DNA from: a bacterium
GTDB lineage: Bacteria > Bacillota > Clostridia > Lachnospirales > Lachnospiraceae
Length of the DNA stretch: 49,102 nt
Reading direction: 5' to 3'
Assembly (NCBI GenBank): GCA_004562765.1
Contig: SFRL01000034.1
Span: forward strand, 1 to 49,102
The translations under genes and the position numbers were made by a program. How positions within the stretch are numbered: position 1 is the first letter of the stretch; the number at the start of each line of letters is the position of its first letter. Positions 42,648 through 49,102 of this stretch are shown here, one piece after another. The notes under the pieces were generated by a model. The model worked only from the letters and a program-made list of their open reading frames with translations. It had not been told where the DNA came from and ran no database searches.

Positions 42648-43652
42648 ATGAATATAGTATATTACAGACTGCTTGCGCTCGTGTTGGCGGGTATTCTGGA
42701 TCAGATATTTGGTGATCCGCGTGTGGCATGGCATCCAATCTGCCTGATCGGAAATCTGATCAGCTGGACAGAAAAATGGACGCGTCCGTTGTTCCCGAGA
42801 TCAAAGGGCGGGGAGCGCGCGGCAGGCATCTATCTGGTCATTTTTGTGTTGCTGATCGCGACGGCAGTGCCCTTAGCCATTACGCTGGGACTGTACCGTC
42901 TGCACCCGGCGGCCGGTGTCCTGACGGAGAGTTTGTTGCTTTATTTTACATTTGCAGCAAGATCACTGGAGCGGGAGAGCATGGCAGTTTCCGATGCACT
43001 TGAGAGCAGCGGGGGGGATGCCGGAAGAAAAGCGGTATCCATGATCGTTGGAAGGGATACGGAAAAGCTTACGGAGGCAGGTGTGATCAAGGCAGCGGTG
43101 GAGACCGTGGCGGAAAATACATCGGACGGCGTGATCGCACCGATATTTTATGCGCTGATCGGCGGAGCACCGTGTGCCTGTTTTTATAAAGCGGTGAACA
43201 CGATGGATTCCATGGTTGGCTATAAAAATGACTCCTATCGGTATTATGGCACGGCGGCAGCGCGTCTGGACGATCTGGTGAACCTGATCCCTGCGCGGCT
43301 CTCTGCAATCTTGATGATGGCAGCACATGCGGTAGTAAAAAAGAGCCGGAAGTGGCAGGGTGTGCAGAGGCGGTCCTTTACCGATGTGTGGCGGATCTAT
43401 CGCAGAGACTGTCACGCGCATGCAAGTCCGAATTCGGCACAGACGGAGAGTATCATGGCGGGAGCGCTGGGTGTGCAGCTGGCAGGCGATGCCAGCTATT
43501 TTGGCGTCGTGCATCACAAGCCGACGATCGGAGATGATCTGCGTCCGGTGGAGCGTGAAGACATCGCGCGAGCCGTCATGCTGATGAAGGCGACGGCAAT
43601 ACTCGGATGGTTGCTGGCACTGATCATACTTGTGACATTTGCAATTATATAA
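42648..43652 (+). CDS. cbiB: Adenosylcobinamide-phosphate synthase CbiB
   Basis: 334 residues, membrane protein with about five spans. AGILDQIFGDPRVAWHPICL at the N-terminus, then IVGRDTEKLTEAG, ETVAENTSDGVIAPIFYA, KAVNTMDSMVGYKND and HASPNSAQTESIMAGALGVQ are hallmarks. It attaches aminopropanol phosphate to cobyric acid. A 69-nt gap precedes it, with AAAGGAAA as the ribosome-binding site. Confidence 0.95.
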   Translation: MNIVYYRLLALVLAGILDQIFGDPRVAWHPICLIGNLISWTEKWTRPLFPRSKGGERAAGIYLVIFVLLIATAVPLAITLGLYRLHPAAGVLTESLLLYFTFAARSLERESMAVSDALESSGGDAGRKAVSMIVGRDTEKLTEAGVIKAAVETVAENTSDGVIAPIFYALIGGAPCACFYKAVNTMDSMVGYKNDSYRYYGTAAARLDDLVNLIPARLSAILMMAAHAVVKKSRKWQGVQRRSFTDVWRIYRRDCHAHASPNSAQTESIMAGALGVQLAGDASYFGVVHHKPTIGDDLRPVEREDIARAVMLMKATAILGWLLALIILVTFAII

Positions 43653-43726
43653 CATGATCAACTGGGAAAATTGAGATTTAGAACCGGTTGAAATAGTGAT
43701 ATCGGGAATGATGAAAGCGAGGAATT

Positions 43727-44761
43727 ATGCGCGTACACGGTGGAGATATTTACAGAAATCCCGGAGTTTTGGATTTCTCGGCAAACTGCAACTGCTATGG
43801 CATGCCGGAGTCTGTACGGGAGGCGGCAATGCGCGGCGTGCAGTATGCGGATGCTTATCCGGATCCGGAGTGGGAGGCATTGCGGGAGGCGATCGCAGGA
43901 TATGAGGGCATAGAGCCGGCGCAGATCGTCTGCGGAAACGGTGCATCGGAGCTTTTGCTGGCACTGGCAGAAGCTTTAAAACCAAGGTGCGCATTGCTGG
44001 CAGCGCCTTGCTTTTTGGAATATGAGCGAGTGCTTTCGGCAGTGGGAGCGCAGACGCAGTGGCATCAGTTATCGGAAAAAGATGACTACCTTCCGGGAAC
44101 AGCTTTTTTGGATGTGTTGAAAAAAACAGATGCGGACATGGTGATCCTGAGCAACCCCAACAATCCGACAGGAACACTACTGTCACCGGAATATCTGAAA
44201 GAAATCATAAAGCTGACGAAAGCGCGAGGGATCACGCTCATCATGGACGAATGCTTTCTGGATTTTCTGGAAGAGCCGGAACGCTATAGTGCAAAGCAGT
44301 ATTTAGAGTCAGACAGTCATCTGATCGTACTGAAGGCGTTTACAAAAACCTTTGCCTGCGCGGGGCTTCGGATCGGTTATCTTTTGTGTTCGGATCAGGA
44401 TACTATATGCAAATGCAAAACGCATCTGCCGGAGTGGAACGTGTCTCTCCCGGCGAGCTATGCGGGCATTGCAGCGACGAGAGAACGGGCGTGGCTGCGA
44501 GAGACGGCAGAAAATATCCGCGCGGAGCGGGAATGGCTGATGGAATGCCTGACGGAACTGGGATATTGCGTGTTTCCGGGGGCTGCAAATTTCCTCTTTT
44601 TTGCAGGGAAAGCGGGTCTGTATGAACATTGTCTGTCACATAATATACTGATCCGTGACTGTAGCAATTATCGCGGACTTGGTGCAGGCGCGTACCGCGT
44701 ATGCGTGCGCAGGCGTGAGGAAAACGAGTGGCTGCTGAAGGTGATCGGGAGCTACAAATGA
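43727..44761 (+). CDS. cobD: L-threonine-O-3-phosphate decarboxylase CobD (class I aminotransferase fold)
   Basis: 344 residues. RVHGGDIYRNPGVLDFSAN opens it as in CobD proteins. NGASELLLALAEAL, SNPNNPTGTLL, MDECFLDF and the PLP-binding lysine in LKAFTKTFACAGLRIGY are intact. It decarboxylates threonine phosphate to the aminopropanol phosphate used by CbiB, its upstream neighbour. The canonical NINPLG after SAN is CNCYG here, a mild oddity. Confidence 0.88.
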   Translation: MRVHGGDIYRNPGVLDFSANCNCYGMPESVREAAMRGVQYADAYPDPEWEALREAIAGYEGIEPAQIVCGNGASELLLALAEALKPRCALLAAPCFLEYERVLSAVGAQTQWHQLSEKDDYLPGTAFLDVLKKTDADMVILSNPNNPTGTLLSPEYLKEIIKLTKARGITLIMDECFLDFLEEPERYSAKQYLESDSHLIVLKAFTKTFACAGLRIGYLLCSDQDTICKCKTHLPEWNVSLPASYAGIAATRERAWLRETAENIRAEREWLMECLTELGYCVFPGAANFLFFAGKAGLYEHCLSHNILIRDCSNYRGLGAGAYRVCVRRREENEWLLKVIGSYK

Positions 44762-44818
44762 CAGAACGGACATGGATGTGTGAGGTTGTGAAAACACGGT
44801 TTGGGAGAGAATCATAAA

Positions 44819-46318
44819 ATGGCAAAAAATATCATGATACAGGGCACGATGTCGGGAGCCGGAAAGAGCCTGCTCGTTGCGGGATTGTGCCGGATCTTCA
44901 AGCAGGACGGTTATCAGGTGGCACCGTTTAAATCACAGAATATGGCGCTCAATTCCTTTATCACAAGGGAGGGGCTTGAGATGGGACGTGCACAGGTCGT
45001 ACAGGCACAGGCGGCAGGGATCGAACCCTCCGTGCGCATGAACCCGATCCTCTTAAAACCCTTGAGCGATGTAGGTTCGCAGGTGATCGTAAACGGTGAG
45101 GTGCGCGGAAATATGAGTGCCAGAGATTATTTTGCATACAAAAAAAGCCTGCTCCCGGATATCCGGAAAGCCTATGACTCTCTGGCGGCAGAAAACGATA
45201 TCATTGTGATCGAAGGCGCGGGCTCTCCGGCAGAGATCAACCTGAAGGAAAATGATATTGTAAATATGGGCATGGCGAAGCTGGTGGATGCGCCGGTGCT
45301 GCTCGTGGGCGATATCGACCGGGGCGGCGTGTTTGCGCAGCTCGTCGGAACGGTGACGTTGCTGGAGCCACAGGAGCGGGCGCGTGTCAAAGGGCTGGTG
45401 ATCAACAAGTTTCGCGGCGACAAGACGATACTTGATCCGGGGATCGAGCAGTTAAAGACACTCTGTGAGATTCCGGTCGTGGGGGTGACACCTTATCTGA
45501 ACATCGACATTGAGGATGAGGATTCTCTGTCTGAGCGACTGACGAACCATGAAAAAAAGGGCATTCTGGATGTGGCTGTCATCCGTTTGCCGCATATCTC
45601 TAATTTTACCGATTTTCTCATGCTGGAGCATGAAGCACACATTTCCCTGCGCTATGTGGATCGACCGTCGCGGCTTGGCACACCGGATCTGATCATTTTG
45701 CCCGGCACGAAAAATACGATGGACGATCTGGGGTGGTTGCGGACTTCGGGCATGGAAGCGGTCATGAAAAAGGCGCACGAGAGCGGAAGCATTTTGTTCG
45801 GCATCTGCGGCGGATATCAGATGCTGGGGAGTCGGTTGTCCGATCCGGAGCATGTGGAGGCAGGCGGCGAACTGGCGGGACTGGGATATCTGCCGATGCA
45901 GACTGTCTTTACAAAGGAAAAAACGAGAACCCGTGTGCGCGGAAAGGTTGTGCCCATCTGCGGTGCGCTTGCAGGGCTCTCCGGCTGTGCGATCGAGGGA
46001 TATGAGATCCACATGGGAGAGACAGCTGCGAAAACACATCCGTTCACGGAACTGACAGACGAGACGCATGCCATAAAAAAGACGGACGGCGCGGCATCCG
46101 AGACCGTATACGGCACCTATGTGCACGGCTTTTTTGACAGCGAGGGTGTGACCGGAGCGCTGGCGTGCGCACTGGCAAAACGGCGGGGTATCACACTGGA
46201 ACAGACAGCCGGACAGTCCCTTGCCGCGTATCGAGAGGAGCAGTTTGAACTGTTGGCAGCGTCCCTCAGAGAACATCTGGATATGGAGTATATTTATCAG
46301 TTGATAGGCAAAAAATAA
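44819..46318 (+). CDS. cbiP: Cobyric acid synthase CbiP
   Basis: 499 residues from ATG44819. IMIQGTMSGAGKSLLVAGLC and YQVAPFKSQNMALNS form the ATP site; EGAGSPAEINL and VGDIDRGGVFAQL follow. The amidotransferase part has LPGTKNTMDDL, FGICGGYQMLG with the catalytic Cys, and GTYVHGFFD. It amidates side chains b, d, e and g. It is the last cobalamin gene in the window. Confidence 0.95.
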   Translation: MAKNIMIQGTMSGAGKSLLVAGLCRIFKQDGYQVAPFKSQNMALNSFITREGLEMGRAQVVQAQAAGIEPSVRMNPILLKPLSDVGSQVIVNGEVRGNMSARDYFAYKKSLLPDIRKAYDSLAAENDIIVIEGAGSPAEINLKENDIVNMGMAKLVDAPVLLVGDIDRGGVFAQLVGTVTLLEPQERARVKGLVINKFRGDKTILDPGIEQLKTLCEIPVVGVTPYLNIDIEDEDSLSERLTNHEKKGILDVAVIRLPHISNFTDFLMLEHEAHISLRYVDRPSRLGTPDLIILPGTKNTMDDLGWLRTSGMEAVMKKAHESGSILFGICGGYQMLGSRLSDPEHVEAGGELAGLGYLPMQTVFTKEKTRTRVRGKVVPICGALAGLSGCAIEGYEIHMGETAAKTHPFTELTDETHAIKKTDGAASETVYGTYVHGFFDSEGVTGALACALAKRRGITLEQTAGQSLAAYREEQFELLAASLREHLDMEYIYQLIGKK

Positions 46319-46329
46319 GGGGGCATTTC

Positions 46330-48063
46330 ATGTCAGAGAAAAAAATACAAAAACCGGTTGTGGATGAACACTATGTCCGTCCGCAGGCGGCGTGGGAGAA
46401 AATGAAGGCTGCCAGGAGCATGCGGCAGGCGCAGGAGACCGGAAACTTTCTTACAGAATACAGGGAGAATGACCAGAGCATTTATGAGATGAGAACTCCC
46501 ATGAAATATTCCATGCGCCGGAGACTTGCAGCGAAATATTCGCAGGACTACATCATGGAGTTGTATTACAGCGCCGGAAACAGCTATGAGATCGCCGGAA
46601 ATGTGCGCGAAGCGCTGAAGATGTATGAGACCTGCCACAATGACGAGGGAATCTCCCGGCTCCTGATCGAAAACGTAAGAAGAAATCCGGCATCGGGAGA
46701 ATATTTTGAGCTGAGGCGCTACTATTTGGCGCTGCCGGAGGAAAAGATCAAGGAGAGCGTGGAGCTGATGGCAGGCATGAGTATGCTGCAGTCCATGCTT
46801 TTAAACGAAGAAGAAAGTGAGCGCTGGTATCAGGAGCTTGCCGATTATGCGAAGAAAAAGACCGGAGGACAAAAACGGGCAGCAGAGAGCAGACTGCTGT
46901 ATCTGGATATCGGTCTGCCTCACAGGGGGATCATCCGGTTGACTGACCTGTTCAAGCGGGCAGGGGTGCTTCTGTTGGACAGAAAGCTGGTGCTTCCGGA
47001 GTTTTCCGTGACAAGCAATCTGCCCTCCATGATGAATGGAGGAAAAGATTTCTGTGAGTGGAGCAAAAAGGATAAGGAGCTGGCAAAGAGCCTGGGGAAG
47101 GTCGTGCCCTTTGTGCTGGGAAAATACGGAAAAGGACTGGTTAATCTGGCACTTGCGGAAAGCTTTTTTGAAAAAGGCGGAGACGATTATGAGGTGGCAA
47201 CCCTTGCAGGAAGCGGAAGGATGCAGGCGGAGAGCGGCGGAAAGACAGAGCAGATCTTTGTGGCTGTAGGGATACTGACACAGCTGTCCATATTGAATGA
47301 CCGCATGGAGGATGCGGTGGACATGCTGCATAGTTTTCGACAGGTGGCGGAACAGGAGGCACCGAAGCTGCTGCCCAATATCCGTGCCATGTCGGTGCGC
47401 ATGGATCTGTATATGGGACGGATCAGCGAAGCTTATCAGTGGCTGGAGGAAGCACCGGATGAGGACGCGGAGTTTAACGGTCTGGAGCGTTATCGTTATC
47501 TGACGAAGGTGCGTGTCTATCTGGCATCCGGGCGCAGGGAAAAAACGTTACTCTTACTGGATAAAATGCGTTTTTATGCGGAGAAAGCACACCGGACTTA
47601 CATAGAGATGGAAGTGAAGATACTGGCAGCCATCGCCATGTACCGCATGGGAAAGGACGGCTGGCAGGAAAAACTGCAGGAGGCCGTGACGAAGGCGGAG
47701 GAGTACCATTTTGTGCGTGTTTTGACTAAGGAAGGAGCCGCTGTTCTGGAACTTTTGAAAACAGCACCGCTCACATGGAAGGACCAGTCATTCAAAAAGC
47801 AGGTGATGAAAGAGTGTGAGCGGATGGCAGAATTTTATCCGTCATACCTGAAGGAAAAACAGGAAGGAAATGTGACCCTGACCGATAAAGCGCTGAAGAT
47901 CCTGCGCATGCAGGCAGAGGGAATGTCCGTGGAAGAGATCGCCAGACAGCTGGATCTGTCAAAGGCGGGCGTGAAATATTACAACCAGGAGACCTATAAA
48001 AAGCTGGGAGTCAACAACAAGGCAGCCGCAGTAGCGGAAGCCAGAAACAGGCGGCTGATTTGA
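46330..48063 (+). CDS. LuxR-type HTH regulator (MalT-like) lacking its ATPase domain
   Basis: 577 residues, AAGGGGG upstream, 11 nt after cbiP. The first 25 residues (KPVVDEHYVRPQAAWEKM) match the usual start of large STAND/LuxR regulators, which normally continue into a P-loop ATPase of about 300 residues. Here the protein jumps at about residues 28-40 straight to the helical repeat region (NFLTEYRENDQSIYEM, SAGNSYEIAGNVREALKMYE, ENVRRNPASGEYFELRR). TPR-like repeats fill about 60-500. The C-terminal HTH (ALKILRMQAEGMSVEEIARQ, then KAGVKYYNQETYKKLGVN) is complete. Without the ATP switch it may be constitutive or inactive. It could control the cobalamin genes, judging by position only. Confidence 0.8.
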   Translation: MSEKKIQKPVVDEHYVRPQAAWEKMKAARSMRQAQETGNFLTEYRENDQSIYEMRTPMKYSMRRRLAAKYSQDYIMELYYSAGNSYEIAGNVREALKMYETCHNDEGISRLLIENVRRNPASGEYFELRRYYLALPEEKIKESVELMAGMSMLQSMLLNEEESERWYQELADYAKKKTGGQKRAAESRLLYLDIGLPHRGIIRLTDLFKRAGVLLLDRKLVLPEFSVTSNLPSMMNGGKDFCEWSKKDKELAKSLGKVVPFVLGKYGKGLVNLALAESFFEKGGDDYEVATLAGSGRMQAESGGKTEQIFVAVGILTQLSILNDRMEDAVDMLHSFRQVAEQEAPKLLPNIRAMSVRMDLYMGRISEAYQWLEEAPDEDAEFNGLERYRYLTKVRVYLASGRREKTLLLLDKMRFYAEKAHRTYIEMEVKILAAIAMYRMGKDGWQEKLQEAVTKAEEYHFVRVLTKEGAAVLELLKTAPLTWKDQSFKKQVMKECERMAEFYPSYLKEKQEGNVTLTDKALKILRMQAEGMSVEEIARQLDLSKAGVKYYNQETYKKLGVNNKAAAVAEARNRRLI

Positions 48064-48338
48064 AAAAGCAGCTTGCATATACGGTCTGTTCGTGTTACAC
48101 TCAGACCAAAGCATAAGAATCTAATACATATATTGCAGAGGCTGCAGCGATTACTTACAGAATAATTGCCAAAAAACTCTGTTTCTTTCAACAGGATACT
48201 ATCACCGGTATCATCTACATGTCATAGGATCATGCTTTTAATTTCCAATATGAAAAATTAATAAGCAGGATCAGGATGACGGGGGAAAATCTATATTTGG
48301 GTGCCGAAGCCTCCCGGTTCTGCGGAACAGGAGGTATG
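48064..48338. other. Intergenic region with no recognisable gene
   Basis: GGTCTG and CAGACC near 48081-48106 form a 6-bp hairpin that may end the LuxR-type transcript. A short frame near 48150-48226 (AKKLCFFQQDTITG) is open but not recognised. The start of the following gene could lie as early as 48276. Confidence 0.35.
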
Positions 48339-48902
48339 ATGGAGATCATTTCACCAAAGATGGATTTTGCATTCCGGGAGCTCATGGAGGATGACCGGTA
48401 TCATTCGGTATACCGCATGCGGGACGAGAGAGGAAAGGATTACTCAGATCTGCTGGAGCTACATATCATAGAGTTACGGAAAACGCTGACTGGAAACAAT
48501 AGGTTAGATGACTGGATACGATTGTTTAATGCGGAGACGGAGGAGGATTTGCATATGATCAAGACAAAGAATGCAGGGGTTCAGAGAGCAAAATACGTCA
48601 TACAGGAGATGAGCCTGACAGAAGCAATGAGGGATGCGCTGGAGTCTTACCGCAAGAGAAAGATGGATCGAAAGTCCGAGGATGCGTATGTGTACGATCA
48701 GGGAAAGGAAGCGGGAGAGCAGATCGGAATGGAGCGAGGAATAGAGCGTGGAGTGGAGCTTGGAATAGAAGCTTTCATACTTGATAATCTGGAAGAAAAC
48801 ATTCCCAGAGAGAGGATCATTGAAAAAATGCAGAAGCGCTTCCAATTGCAACAATCGAAAGCAGAGGCTTATTTTGAACGTTATTCAATGATGCACAACT
48901 GA
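48339..48902 (+). CDS. Rpn-family (PD-(D/E)XK) nuclease/transposase-like protein with core deleted
   Basis: 187 residues from ATG48339 (AGGAGG just upstream; ATG48336 is equally possible). It opens with MEIISPKMDFAFRELMED, the canonical N-terminus of Rpn/PDDEXK_2 proteins, then passes directly into the family's C-terminal half (YHSVYRMRDE, YSDLLELHIIELRKTLTG, DDWIRLFNAETEEDLHMI). The catalytic region with the acidic and lysine residues, about 100 residues, is absent. The tail has a Glu/Gly-rich EQIGMERGIERGVELGIE stretch typical of these proteins. Nuclease activity is not expected. Confidence 0.7.
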   Translation: MEIISPKMDFAFRELMEDDRYHSVYRMRDERGKDYSDLLELHIIELRKTLTGNNRLDDWIRLFNAETEEDLHMIKTKNAGVQRAKYVIQEMSLTEAMRDALESYRKRKMDRKSEDAYVYDQGKEAGEQIGMERGIERGVELGIEAFILDNLEENIPRERIIEKMQKRFQLQQSKAEAYFERYSMMHN

Positions 48903-48905
48903 TAG

Positions 48906-48998
48906 ATCTTGTTAGATATTGAGATGCCGGTCATGAATGGAATAAAGACATTAGAGCACATCAGAGGACACGAAGAATTTACTGAAATGGTTGCATAA
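48906..48998 (+). pseudogene. Response-regulator receiver fragment
   Basis: A 30-codon open stretch encodes LLDIEMPVMNGIKTLEHIRG, the phospho-acceptor loop of a receiver domain with its Asp, then a few unrelated residues and TAA. It has no start codon and follows a stop. It is a remnant only. Confidence 0.65.
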
Positions 48999-49102
48999 AT
49001 AAAAAACTAAAACTTCCCATACCCCAAATGGGACTTGTTCCTTGAAAATTCAACAATACAGGCAATCAGATAACAAATTAAGCCCATGCAGCGGATCTGA
49101 CT
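48999..49102. other. Window end: small hairpin, no gene
   Basis: TCCCAT (49015-49020) and ATGGGA (49028-49033) form a hairpin with an ACCCCAA loop, followed by ACTTGTTCC. The region resembles leader sequences of mobile or resistance genes in Firmicutes, but nothing certain can be read before the window ends. Confidence 0.25.

Noticed and set aside
49000..49102. 16S rRNA leader or start of an rRNA operon
   Set aside because: The sequence superficially resembles such leaders, but no rRNA sequence begins before the window ends.

Overview
The window looks like a chromosomal piece of an obligately anaerobic gut Firmicute, most likely a Lachnospiraceae. This is inferred from gene content and protein style, not from a marker gene: an oxygen-independent class III ribonucleotide reductase, the anaerobic cobalamin route, YesM/YesN-type two-component genes, InlB/BspA-like surface proteins, radical SAM and GGDEF/EAL proteins, and strong AGGAGG ribosome-binding sites. 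No rRNA, tRNA, CRISPR array or complete insertion sequence was seen.

Layout. 1-1300 is a mosaic of fragments: the N-terminus of a GH3 glycosidase on the minus strand, a NodB deacetylase scrap fused to an HTH protein, and a decayed AAA/DUF234 ATPase. 1299-7772 holds trmO, nrdD (behind two NrdR-like boxes), a radical SAM gene and a 7TM-PAS-GGDEF-EAL phosphodiesterase. 7850-23542 is a dispersed Pho regulon: pstSCA, then 7 kb of unrelated genes (a dual-XRE regulator, two secreted proteins, a flavin-binding PPOX protein, a patatin-like lipase), then pstB-phoU, a 32-residue membrane microprotein, a Na/Pi cotransporter, phoP and phoR. Four promoters there share one architecture of 11-bp phased TTTTAC boxes, the last starting 16 nt before the -10 position.

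23543-27517 carries an orphan MotA-like channel and an HTH-membrane protein, preceded by related sequence elements, then a LytS/YesM kinase and AraC-type regulator. 27540-29143 is a HipBA-type toxin-antitoxin locus with three operators. 29136-46318 is a cobalamin block: a corrinoid reactivator, cbiD, a broken glycerate kinase, cbiL, cbiF, cbiH, a cbiJ-cbiE-cbiT fusion, cbiA, cobT, two cobU-like genes, cobS, cbiB, cobD and cbiP. It is followed by a LuxR-type regulator lacking its ATPase, a core-deleted Rpn-type nuclease and a response-regulator scrap.

How the parts work together. PhoR/PhoP presumably senses phosphate and drives Pst, PhoU, the Na/Pi carrier and the microprotein through the phased boxes. 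The cobalamin genes cover much of corrin-ring methylation and nucleotide-loop assembly, but cbiC, cbiG and a cobaltochelatase are not in the window. Several genes look internally deleted (NodB/HTH, ATPase, glycerate kinase, CbiE, the LuxR regulator, Rpn), a recurrent oddity that could be biological erosion or an assembly effect. The most novel leads are the Pho-promoter-linked microprotein, the circularly permuted PstS with its split pst operon, and the MotA/HTH gene pair.
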